Below are positions 1 through 10,033 of a stretch of 64,000 bases of DNA, one piece after another (the stretch's first letter is position 1; every line of letters begins with the position of its first letter). The translations under genes and the position numbers were made by a program. This DNA is from Chlorobiaceae bacterium (GTDB lineage: Bacteria; Bacteroidota; Chlorobiia; Chlorobiales; Chlorobiaceae), in assembly GCA_013334925.1 (NCBI GenBank), contig JAAXWP010000004.1, forward strand, positions 1 to 64,000, read 5' to 3'. Under the pieces are notes generated by a model that was not told the DNA's origin, made no database searches, and saw nothing but the letters and a program-made list of their open reading frames with translations.

Positions 1-58
1 TTTCGTCCATTCAGTCCATTTGGTCCATCAAGTCCATTAAGTCCATTACATCCATTCC
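1..58. repeat. Degenerate 9-nt tandem repeat array (gtccatNNN), cut by window edge
   Basis: gtccattca gtccatttg gtccatcaa gtccattaa gtccattac atccattcc, period 9. Confidence 0.85.
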
Positions 59-150
59 TGCCCCAGCCTCAAGGCCGCTCCTGCAGCAAGTCACTCTTAC
101 CCAGTAGCCCCGAATTTGCCAGCAACCTCAACAGAGCATTTCACAATGAA

Positions 151-180
151 GTTTAGTTTGTTGTGAATGTCCCCAAATAC
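151..180. repeat. Direct repeat copy 1 (possible IS-end remnant)
   Basis: gtttagtttgttgtgaatgtccccaaat; near-identical to 2260-2289, 18 nt perfect then 2 mismatches. Confidence 0.75.
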
Positions 181-282
181 ATTCAAACTTCTTCTCAAAA
201 TCAATGCCCATAACTCCTCCGCGAATCTAGTGATTAATTTAATATTCTCAGTACTCACATGCTCACAAAGAGCAACAATCCG

Positions 283-1386
283 CTATTCACTCACATACCC
301 CCATTTATTATCAATTAGAACAACGATAAGACTTTCACTTATAAATCGTATTTCTTCACCAAACTCATCATGATATATTAGTGTAAAACGAGGAGCTAGT
401 ACCATTTCGCCAGATTTGTCAATAAAACCATACAGCTCACCAACTCTGACTTGAGCCAATTCATGTTGAAATTCAAATGCCGCATCATATTTCGGAGCAA
501 TGACCCAATCACCTTTCTGATTTATATACCCCCATTTCTTATTAATACGCACAGGAATCAACTCATCATAAACCGGAAAAATATCATCAAAACGAAAATC
601 AACAACCATTTTTCCATCTTTATTAATAAGTCCCATTTTTCCATACTGCACCAAGCAAATAGCAGCCAATCCGTATTGAAACATCTGCACTCCCGAATAT
701 ATTGGTGCAATAACTACCGCACCATGCTTATCGATAAATCCCATCCTCATGGTACGTTTATCCCTAAATGGCGCCAGACCTTCGTGAAACCTTAAAAATA
801 TGCGCTCACGAGATTTTATAACAACTTGACCACTTCTATTGATAAACCCCCATTCATCACCCAACCTATAACCAGACAGCCCCTCATAATAAGAATCCAG
901 CATATCATAGACAGGCCTAACCACCAACTTCCCTTGCTTATTAATTATACCCCACTTATCCCCCACTTCTACACGAGCCAGGCCCTCGTGGAATGAATCA
1001 GCAAAATCATATTCAGGCAGTATTGTCATCTTCCCGTATTTATCGATAAATCCCCATTTTCCATCTTTCTCTATTTGAACAACGGCTACTCCCTCATGAA
1101 ATGATTCCGCGTAATAATATTTTGGTTGAATCATATAAACGCCATCCTTATTGATAAACCCCCATTTACCATCAAATAGTACCGCCGCCAATCCTTCATG
1201 AAAAGGAAAGGCATTATCAAATTGCGGAGGAATAACAATCTCGCCTGTTTCATACTTTTTTGAGGATATTGTTGTACCAACAATATCTTTTTGTTGCTGG
1301 CACCCTGTCAATATCATCAATAATACTACCAGGAAAACAGGTTTAGCAAACAGCTTAAAATCATGTAATGAAAAAATTTTCATCAT
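283..1386 (-). CDS. WG-repeat lipoprotein
   Basis: Lipobox LILTGC; about nine KWGFINKDG-type repeats. Confidence 0.9.
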   Translation of the reverse strand: MMKIFSLHDFKLFAKPVFLVVLLMILTGCQQQKDIVGTTISSKKYETGEIVIPPQFDNAFPFHEGLAAVLFDGKWGFINKDGVYMIQPKYYYAESFHEGVAVVQIEKDGKWGFIDKYGKMTILPEYDFADSFHEGLARVEVGDKWGIINKQGKLVVRPVYDMLDSYYEGLSGYRLGDEWGFINRSGQVVIKSRERIFLRFHEGLAPFRDKRTMRMGFIDKHGAVVIAPIYSGVQMFQYGLAAICLVQYGKMGLINKDGKMVVDFRFDDIFPVYDELIPVRINKKWGYINQKGDWVIAPKYDAAFEFQHELAQVRVGELYGFIDKSGEMVLAPRFTLIYHDEFGEEIRFISESLIVVLIDNKWGYVSE

Positions 1387-1876
1387 GGTTGTAATCTCTT
1401 TGATAATTTATCCACAAGCACGATCATCCTCACGATGTTGCCTCTCGCGTCCACTCGTCGCTTCTCGTTTCGCCATCTGGTATTGCAACCATACCGTTAC
1501 CTCTTGCCCCTCAGCTGAACGCTTGCGCGGTGCCTGCGATTCGGAGGTGGCTCCGCAAGCCGGGCGGCTTGCTCCGTGCTCGGTGCCTAAGCACCACGTA
1601 TGGCTGGCTCTCGTCATATCCGTGAAACTGAGTGGGGTTCAGTGGGCTTCAGGATAATATCTTGACCGCATTATAAGTATAAAATATCACATAAAAAACA
1701 TATTATTAATACATTCATATATTACATATACAACAAAACGTAAACACACATATATCGCATTTACGCACTCATTATTCTTTGTTTTTTAACCGCTGAAATA
1801 CTCTTTCAACCGTTATTCTTCATCTCACGTTATCACATCATTCAGTAATCAATTCTTGCTGATTGCATTCAGCTCA

Positions 1877-2233
1877 TCAAGCTGCCTGTTGCCAGCTCTT
1901 TTGCATTACCTCGGAACTGGCCACTTCGACATAGAGCGTATCGTTGCCCGTACCACCCCAGATGCTGCCGTTGCCGGTCGATCAAACAACCATGTCGTCA
2001 CCGCCGCCAGCCATGAAGTTCGTCAGAACCGTCGGGAACCATGCCGAATAGTTCCGGTAATAGCTCGCATCGAACACATCGTTGCCGTCCGTACCGATCA
2101 GGGTATTCCGTGTACCATTATTGATCTTGATCTGGTTCGGAGCCCAATCGATCCACTGGTAGCCATTGATCCAGTACCGATTATCCGTGTCACGCAACGC
2201 CCGGTAATTGCTGCAGAACACACCGGCCGCCAT
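1877..2233 (-). pseudogene. RTX/hemolysin-type calcium-binding repeat protein fragment with in-frame stop
   Basis: GTDGNDVFDAS...FMAGGGDDMVV* then, same frame, STGNGSIWGGTGNDTLYVEV...; no N-terminus, stop at 1982-1984. Confidence 0.7.
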
Positions 2234-2259
2234 TCCACGATGGCAGGTGTCAATCGGTA

Positions 2260-2289
2260 GTTTAGTTTGTTGTGAATCTCCCCTAAATG
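2260..2289. repeat. Direct repeat copy 2 (possible IS-end remnant)
   Basis: gtttagtttgttgtgaatctcccctaaat, same orientation as 151-180. Confidence 0.75.
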
Positions 2290-2308
2290 TCCCGGATTGA
2301 TAGGGTAT

Positions 2309-2345
2309 AAAAAAAGGCCGGGCACCTTTTGGGGACCGGCCTTTT
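2309..2345 (-). terminator. Rho-independent terminator, glyA
   Basis: aaaaaaaGGCCGGgcaccttttgggGACCGGCCtttt. Confidence 0.8.
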
Positions 2346-2366
2346 CGGATTCTATGTCGAGTTTCC

Positions 2367-3689
<1,323 letters not shown>

Positions 3690-3716
3690 CGTGCTTCCTT
3701 CTCCCGTGGGAGTTTT

Positions 3717-4994
3717 CTATTGTTTTTGCTGTTTCAACTTTTCATCGGCCATCTTTTCAAAAAGGAGCTGGTCGTTGCCGGTCACCGATTCGATCATGTG
3801 ACCGAGCTTGTCGCGCTTGGTCTGCAGGTAATGGCGGTTCACTTCGTTCGGTTCGATCTCGAGCGGGATGCGTTCGACGATCTCCAGGCCGTAGCCTTCG
3901 AGACCGACGATCTTTTTCGGATTGTTGGTCAGGAGCCGCATCTTCTTGACGCCAAGGTCCTGCAGGATCTGGGCTCCGATGCCGTAGTCACGCAGATCGG
4001 CCTTGAAGCCGAGCTTTTCGTTGGCTTCGACCGTGTCGAACCCTTCGTCCTGAAGGTTGTAGGCCTTGAGCTTGTTGATGAGTCCGATGCCGCGCCCCTC
4101 CTGCATAAGGTAGACAAGCACGCCTCTGCCCTCTTTTTCGATCATCCTGAGTGCGGTGGCGAGCTGGTTGCCGCAGTCACAGCGCAGCGATCCGAAGGTG
4201 TCGCCGGTGGCGCACTGGGAGTGGACCCTGACCATGACCGGTTCCCCGTCGTTGACGTCGCCCTTGACGAAGGCCATGTGGTTCTGCTGGTCGATAAACG
4301 ATTCGTAGGCGATCAGGCTGAACTCGCCATGAGCGGTGGGCAGCTTCGACTCGACGGCCCGGTTCACGAGCTTGCACTGCTGCATGCGGTAGGCCACGAG
4401 GTCCTTGATGGTGATGAGCTTCAGGCCGAGCTTCTCTTTGAGCTTGAACAGTTCGGGAAGCCTGGCCATGCTGCCGTCATCGTGCAGGATTTCGCAGAGC
4501 AGCCCGGCAGGCTGGCAACCGGCGAGCCTCGCGAGATCTACAGCGGCTTCGGTATGGCCGACGCGCCTGAGCACGCCGCCGTCCATGGCGCGAAGCGGGA
4601 AGATATGGCCCGGTCGCGAGAAGTCGTCGGCTTTGCATGAAGGATCGGCGATCATCTTCAGGGTCATGTATCGATCGTAGGCCGATATGCCGGTGGTAAC
4701 CCCTTCGGCGATGGCGTCGATCGAGACCGTGAAGTTGGTTTCGTGCTGCGAAGTGTTGCGCTGAACCATCGGCTCGAGCTGCAGCTCCCTGGCCCGCTCC
4801 ATGGTGACGGCTACGCAGAGCAGTCCGCGAGCCTCCTTGGTGATGAAGTTCACCATCTCGGGGGTGACATGTTCGGCCGCGGCAATGAAATCGCCTTCGT
4901 CTTCGCGATCTTCGTCATCGACGACGATGACCAGTTTGCCGTTTCTGATATCCTCGAGGGCTGACGGAATGGAATCGAAACTTTGTTTGTTCAT
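3717..4994 (-). CDS. ribBA: Bifunctional 3,4-dihydroxy-2-butanone-4-phosphate synthase / GTP cyclohydrolase II
   Basis: [12 protein letters not shown] (RibB); [15 protein letters not shown] and QEGRGIGL (RibA); start set at MNKQSFDSI. Confidence 0.95.
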   Translation of the reverse strand: MNKQSFDSIPSALEDIRNGKLVIVVDDEDREDEGDFIAAAEHVTPEMVNFITKEARGLLCVAVTMERARELQLEPMVQRNTSQHETNFTVSIDAIAEGVTTGISAYDRYMTLKMIADPSCKADDFSRPGHIFPLRAMDGGVLRRVGHTEAAVDLARLAGCQPAGLLCEILHDDGSMARLPELFKLKEKLGLKLITIKDLVAYRMQQCKLVNRAVESKLPTAHGEFSLIAYESFIDQQNHMAFVKGDVNDGEPVMVRVHSQCATGDTFGSLRCDCGNQLATALRMIEKEGRGVLVYLMQEGRGIGLINKLKAYNLQDEGFDTVEANEKLGFKADLRDYGIGAQILQDLGVKKMRLLTNNPKKIVGLEGYGLEIVERIPLEIEPNEVNRHYLQTKRDKLGHMIESVTGNDQLLFEKMADEKLKQQKQ

Positions 4995-5265
4995 CCTGGT
5001 AGGTGTAGGTACTTGGCGGTGCTGTCGTTCCCGATGCGAAACCCGCCTGCTTCTGGTCGGGAAGTTACATGAATTCCATGTAATGTAAAAAAACTTCACG
5101 ACTCCGGTACCGCAGCGGACGACCATCGGATGCAGCCTGCTCCTGAACCTCGTTTTTGACAATGGAGCCGCTTTTTTTTATACTAGTCGGATTTTTTTGA
5201 ACGTCGCTTAAATGTTACCTTTGCGTACGGTCGATTTTCCAAGTTTTTTACCAATACGACACCGC

Positions 5266-7122
5266 ATGACCACTCCAGTCACTGACCTTTCCCGGGAGGC
5301 ACAGCAACTCTCCCGAAAACTGTCGGCTAAACACCTCAGAAAAGCCAAGGAGAACGGGTTTTCCGACTTCCAGATCGCTACGATATTCCAGACTTCAGAA
5401 AACACGGTACGAGAGCTCCGTAACCATTATGGCGTGATCTCCGTCTTCAAGACCGTCGACACCTGCGCCGCCGAGTTCGACGCCAGGACGCCCTACCACT
5501 ATTCGACCTACGACGAGGAGAACGAGTCTGTCCGTTCCGACCGCAAGAGGGTCATTATCCTCGGTGGCGGACCGAACCGTATCGGTCAGGGTATCGAGTT
5601 CGACTACTGCTGCGTGCAGGCTGTGTTCGCCCTCAGGGAGGCCGGTTACGAGACCATCATGGTCAACTGCAACCCCGAGACCGTCTCTACCGACTACGAC
5701 ATTGCCGACAAGCTCTACTTCGAGCCGCTCACCTTCGAGGACACCATCCGCATCATCGAGCACGAACAGCCGCTCGGCGTCATCGTCAGCTTCGGCGGCC
5801 AGACCCCGCTCAAGCTCTCGACCAGGCTCGACGCTGCCGGAGTGAACATCCTCGGCACATCCTCGAAAGGCATCGACCTTGCCGAGGACCGCAAGAAATT
5901 CGGGGCACTGCTCGAGAAGCTCGACATCCCGCATCCCGATTACGGCACGGCGACCACTTTTGCCGAAGCGCAGGAGATCACCCGCCGCATCGGGTACCCG
6001 GTGCTGGTCAGGCCAAGCTATGTGCTCGGCGGACGCGCCATGAAGATCATCTACAGCGACGATTCCCTGAAGGAGTACGTGGACCAGGCGCTCTTCATCA
6101 CTGAAAAGTACCCGCTCCTGATCGACCGCTTCCTTGAAACCGCCGTCGAGTTCGATATCGACGCACTTGCCGACAGCACCGACTGTGTCATCAGCGGCAT
6201 CATGCAGCACGTCGAGGCCGCCGGTATCCACAGCGGTGACTCGACCTCGATCCTGCCGTACTACAACATCGACCCGGCTGCCATCGCCACGATGAAAGAG
6301 TACACGCGCAAACTCGCCGAACACATCGGCGTGATCGGCCTGATGAACGTGCAGTACGCCGTGCAGAACGGCAAGGTCTACGTCATCGAAGTCAACCCGC
6401 GCGCCAGCCGCACCGTACCGTTCGTCGGCAAGGCCACGGCAATCCCGGTGGTCAAGATCGCCACGCGCGTCATGCTCGGCGAAAAGCTCAGTGACCTGCG
6501 CAAAGAGTTCGACCTGAAGGATTGCGACGAGCTCGGACTGAAGCACCTGGCCATCAAGGAGCCGGTATTCCCGTTCTCGAAGTTCGTCAAGTCGGGCGTC
6601 TACCTCGGTCCGGAGATGCGTTCGACCGGTGAAGCCATGAGCCTCGCCGAAGAGTTCCCCGAGGCGTTCGCCAAGGCCTATCAGGCAGCCAACATGCACC
6701 TGCCGCTCTCGGGTACGGTGTTCATCAGCGTCAACGAGCAGGACAAGAACCAGCGGATCATCAACGTCGCTCGCGAGCTTTACCGCATGGGCTTTGACCT
6801 GGTCGCCACCACCGGCACGCACGCCTTCCTGACCGGACACGGCATCGACTGCAAGAAGGTCTTCAAGGTCGGCGAAGATGGCCGACCGAACATCTTCGAC
6901 ATCATCAAGCTCGGCAAGGTGGACTTCGTGATCAACACGCCAAGGGGCGAGAGAGCCCTGCACGACGAGGAGGCCATCGGATCGGCATCGGTCCAGAGCG
7001 GTGTGCCGTTCGTCACGACCGTCGAGGCTGCTGAAGCATCAGTCCAGGCTATCGATTGCATCCGCCGCCAGGAGTTCGGTGTGAAGAGCCTGCAGGAGTA
7101 CGCGACCTACCGGTCACGTTAA
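5266..7122 (+). CDS. carB: Carbamoyl-phosphate synthase large chain, C-terminal half
   Basis: GGGPNRIGQGIEFDYCCVQA, ATP-grasp 2 and MGS domain; lacks the N-terminal ATP-grasp. Confidence 0.93.
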   Translation: MTTPVTDLSREAQQLSRKLSAKHLRKAKENGFSDFQIATIFQTSENTVRELRNHYGVISVFKTVDTCAAEFDARTPYHYSTYDEENESVRSDRKRVIILGGGPNRIGQGIEFDYCCVQAVFALREAGYETIMVNCNPETVSTDYDIADKLYFEPLTFEDTIRIIEHEQPLGVIVSFGGQTPLKLSTRLDAAGVNILGTSSKGIDLAEDRKKFGALLEKLDIPHPDYGTATTFAEAQEITRRIGYPVLVRPSYVLGGRAMKIIYSDDSLKEYVDQALFITEKYPLLIDRFLETAVEFDIDALADSTDCVISGIMQHVEAAGIHSGDSTSILPYYNIDPAAIATMKEYTRKLAEHIGVIGLMNVQYAVQNGKVYVIEVNPRASRTVPFVGKATAIPVVKIATRVMLGEKLSDLRKEFDLKDCDELGLKHLAIKEPVFPFSKFVKSGVYLGPEMRSTGEAMSLAEEFPEAFAKAYQAANMHLPLSGTVFISVNEQDKNQRIINVARELYRMGFDLVATTGTHAFLTGHGIDCKKVFKVGEDGRPNIFDIIKLGKVDFVINTPRGERALHDEEAIGSASVQSGVPFVTTVEAAEASVQAIDCIRRQEFGVKSLQEYATYRSR

Positions 7123-7127
7123 AAAGC

Positions 7128-7245
7128 TATTGCGCAAGCCGATTGCAGCGTTGGGCGGTGCTCGAAATCCTCATGTACCTTATGTACACTCCGGTTTCTG
7201 CCCACCGTTCGCCTTGCACTCGGCTTGCTCATCACGCTTTTTCAA
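7128..7245 (+). repeat. ERIC-like imperfect palindromic dispersed repeat, copy 1
   Basis: ttgcgcaagccgattgcagcgttgggcggtgctcgaaatcctcatgtac...gtacactccggtttctgcccaccgttcgcc; copies at 34499-34627 (minus) and a partial one at 23896-23955. Confidence 0.75.
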
Positions 7246-7695
7246 CGCAACCAGGACCTTGGTAAATAAATCCTTTGCTTCTGCATGGATGCCCGGTGCC
7301 GAACTCTCCCTCGGTCCGGCCACATTCAGCACCGCAATCTCCCGTTCCGCAATCCAGTTCAGAATCTCAGCGGTATGGTCTTCGCCATCGAGCATGACCA
7401 CGAGATACGGCCGCCCCAGGCGACGTGCAAAATCGAGCGTCAGACGGGTACCACCCGAAAGTTCGCCTCTTGAGAGTATGAGGGTACCGTCCGAATCCCG
7501 GGCATTCAGGAAAGTCCTGACTGCGTAATTTACCGACGAAGCCTCGACCAGCCGGTAATGATCCGGAATCGTTCCATCTTCCGCCCTGCCTCCCCGCGGG
7601 CACCATCCGCCATGCGGCAGGCCTGTCGATATGGCCGCATCGAGCGCTGCCCGATCCACTCCGGTCTGGCCTCCTGAGACGATCTTCGACAACAT
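7180..7695 (-). CDS. Putative molybdenum carrier / YpsA-type Rossmann protein
   Basis: MLSKIVSGGQTGVDRAALDAA...GWCPRGGRAEDG. Confidence 0.85.
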   Translation of the reverse strand: MLSKIVSGGQTGVDRAALDAAISTGLPHGGWCPRGGRAEDGTIPDHYRLVEASSVNYAVRTFLNARDSDGTLILSRGELSGGTRLTLDFARRLGRPYLVVMLDGEDHTAEILNWIAEREIAVLNVAGPRESSAPGIHAEAKDLFTKVLVALKKRDEQAECKANGGQKPECT

Positions 7696-7772
7696 CAGCT
7701 CATGATTTCGATTACAGACGACGGTTGATTATCTTTTTTAACCGTATCATCCACTAACTCATACGCATACCC

Positions 7773-8258
7773 ATGGCACCGACCTTAGCGACCCTTCTCG
7801 ACGAATCGATACAGCTTGAACTGAACCTTGCGAAGCTCTACACCCTGTTCAACGACCAGTTCAGCGAAGACGAGGAGTTCTGGTGGCAGCTCTCCATGGA
7901 GGAACGCAGCCATGCCGCCCTGCTCCAGCAGGAGAAAAAGCAGCCGCAGCCGCTTCAGTTCTTCCCGGAAAACCTGCTCGCCAAGGATCTCGATGCCCTG
8001 AAAGCCAACAACGCATTCATCCTCGAACAGTCGAAGCGGTTTGCCGACGCGCCCTGTTCCCGAGAGGAGGCGCTCAACCTGGCACTCAAAATCGAGATGT
8101 CTGCGGGAGAGGCCCACTTCCAGGAGTTCATGGAGAGCGAAACCGGCTCACTGACCGCAGATATCTTCAAGCAGCTTGCCAGCGAGGATCAGAACCACGC
8201 CAGAAGAATCCGTGAATACATGAAGGAGAATGGCGTCGAAGCCAGGCACCTCGACTGA
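7773..8258 (+). CDS. Ferritin-like diiron (rubrerythrin-like) protein
   Basis: Four-helix pattern with EERSH and EDQNH. Confidence 0.75.
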   Translation: MAPTLATLLDESIQLELNLAKLYTLFNDQFSEDEEFWWQLSMEERSHAALLQQEKKQPQPLQFFPENLLAKDLDALKANNAFILEQSKRFADAPCSREEALNLALKIEMSAGEAHFQEFMESETGSLTADIFKQLASEDQNHARRIREYMKENGVEARHLD

Positions 8259-8369
8259 AGGATAAAATTACTTCTCTGCTGAAACGTTCTGTCGATAAGT
8301 TCGGTTGACCAGTATCGGAAACACAACCATATCACCACCAATCGCAATACGTTAACAGGAGACACCATC

Positions 8370-8864
8370 ATGCTCAGTGAGAAGCTTCAGCAAGCATTCA
8401 ACGATCAGATCAACCATGAAATGGCATCGGCATACCTTTACCTGTCGATGGCTGCCTATGCTCATTCAATGAACCTGCCTGGTTTTGCGCACTGGCTTGA
8501 ACTCCAGACCAAGGAGGAGAACGAGCATGCCATGAAGCTGTACAAGTTCGTTAACGAACGTGGTGGTCGGGTTGTGCTCATGCCCATTCCTCAACCTGCA
8601 TCGGATTTCAGATCACCTGCCCATCTTTTCGAAGAGGTACTGAACCACGAACGAAAAATCACCTCACTCATCAACCGCCTTTATGAAACAGCACTGGAGG
8701 AGAAAGATTACGCAGCCCAGGTCCTCCTGCACTGGTTCATCGGTGAACAGGTAGAAGAAGAGGCCGCCGCATCCGAAATTCTCGAAACCATCAGGATGGC
8801 GGGAGAGAAAGGACACGCACTCATCATGATGGACCGTCAGCTTGCCAGGCGTGGAATGCACTGA
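8370..8864 (+). CDS. ftnA: Ferritin (FtnA type)
   Basis: [40 protein letters not shown]. Confidence 0.93.
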   Translation: MLSEKLQQAFNDQINHEMASAYLYLSMAAYAHSMNLPGFAHWLELQTKEENEHAMKLYKFVNERGGRVVLMPIPQPASDFRSPAHLFEEVLNHERKITSLINRLYETALEEKDYAAQVLLHWFIGEQVEEEAAASEILETIRMAGEKGHALIMMDRQLARRGMH

Positions 8865-8920
8865 ACCTTAACTGCATTTCAGGCGGACACGCCGTATCAC
8901 GTATCTCCGCACCGCAGAGC

Positions 8921-8950
8921 GCGAACCCTGACGACCATGTCAGGGTTCGC
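8921..8950. terminator. Inverted repeat between convergent genes
   Basis: GCGAACCCTGac...gtCAGGGTTCGC; weak T tract. Confidence 0.5.
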
Positions 8951-9824
8951 CGTTTTCGCCCTTGTTCAGGAACCGGTGCGTCCAGGTTCCGTCAGCATCA
9001 ATCACGATTTCGCCGTACCGCTCCGGGCTGTACCTGAAGCTTCCGCCGTTGATGAAGGTCAGACCATCGGCCATGTAGACCTGGAAACGGTGAAAATGCC
9101 CGTGCATGACGAGGCGGACCTTCAGCAGCTTCATCGTCGCCAGAAATTCGTCGCGGTTCTTGAACTCCATGGTCCAGTCGAACGCCTGGTCGATCAGCGC
9201 ATCGGTGCCGTAGACCTTGTAGGCATGATGGCACAGCCCGATGACGAAACAGCCATCCAGCGCATCGGCAACCGGTTTCGTTTCAAGCGCCCTGAGCGCC
9301 TCCGGAGAAACATAACCGCGCGCGCCGAGCGGATTGTCCGATCCCGACCAGGGAAGGATGCTGCTGACCGCAGCAAAGGCCAACGCAAGATCGCCGAATC
9401 GCAGGACTTTCACCAGCGGATAACCGGCACCTGCGTCGCCGTCATCGGTAATCAGCGGCCTGAATACCTCGGAGAACTGCTGCAGACGTTCCAGGACCCT
9501 CCGGCGCCGTCCACTGTCGTCAGGATTCAGCGCATGATAGAAGCGCATCTCCTCTTCGAGATTGATCAGGTCATGGTTTCCCGGCAACACAGTCGTTTTG
9601 GCCAGTTCGAACAGCCCCTGCCGGGCAAGAGCCTCCCTGAGAACAAGCCAGTCTGTTGGGTTGGCCGTATCGATCAGGTCTCCGGTAAGTACCAGATGAT
9701 CATACCCTTTTCGGACGATCTCCCCGAAGAGGATATCGAGCCGTTCGAGCTGTCGACGGTCGTTCCTGCCGGTCAGATGCAGATCGGACACATGCGCAAT
9801 CTTTACTTTCTTCTCATTCGGCAC
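8940..9824 (-). CDS. Metallophosphoesterase
   Basis: HVSDLHL, LTGDLID, VLPGNHD, GHFHRF. Confidence 0.92.
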   Translation of the reverse strand: MPNEKKVKIAHVSDLHLTGRNDRRQLERLDILFGEIVRKGYDHLVLTGDLIDTANPTDWLVLREALARQGLFELAKTTVLPGNHDLINLEEEMRFYHALNPDDSGRRRRVLERLQQFSEVFRPLITDDGDAGAGYPLVKVLRFGDLALAFAAVSSILPWSGSDNPLGARGYVSPEALRALETKPVADALDGCFVIGLCHHAYKVYGTDALIDQAFDWTMEFKNRDEFLATMKLLKVRLVMHGHFHRFQVYMADGLTFINGGSFRYSPERYGEIVIDADGTWTHRFLNKGENGEP

Positions 9825-10033
9825 TGGCGTGTTGAGGTTTTACGGCTTTATTGCCTTAAATTATGATTGATAAAATGATTGTCGAATCGGACCCGTTCAG
9901 GAGACCCCCTCAATCTTTCAGTAGCGAGGGTTTTCCGGGAATGGAAGTTTCCGATGACCATAAGATACAGCCTTTTCCGAACCTGCGCCATTGAAGGCGT
10001 TCAGCAAAATTCAGCAAAATCCTCAAACACGCA

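Noticed and set aside
1385-1657. 90-aa ORF downstream of the WG-repeat gene start
   Set aside because: Overlaps hairpins, poor coding character, competing antisense ORF of similar length.
4995-5162. FMN riboswitch or N-terminal extension upstream of ribBA
   Set aside because: No RFN-type conserved boxes seen; the upstream in-frame extension is Arg/Ser-rich and unlike RibBA N-termini.
5395-6963. 522-aa ORF antisense to carB
   Set aside because: Shadow ORF of a GC-rich gene; low-complexity D/V/L/R-rich translation, no domain, full overlap with a certain CDS.
9999-10025. gttcagcaaaattcagcaaaat short direct repeat before glgP
   Set aside because: Only a 10-nt duplication; insufficient to claim a regulatory site.
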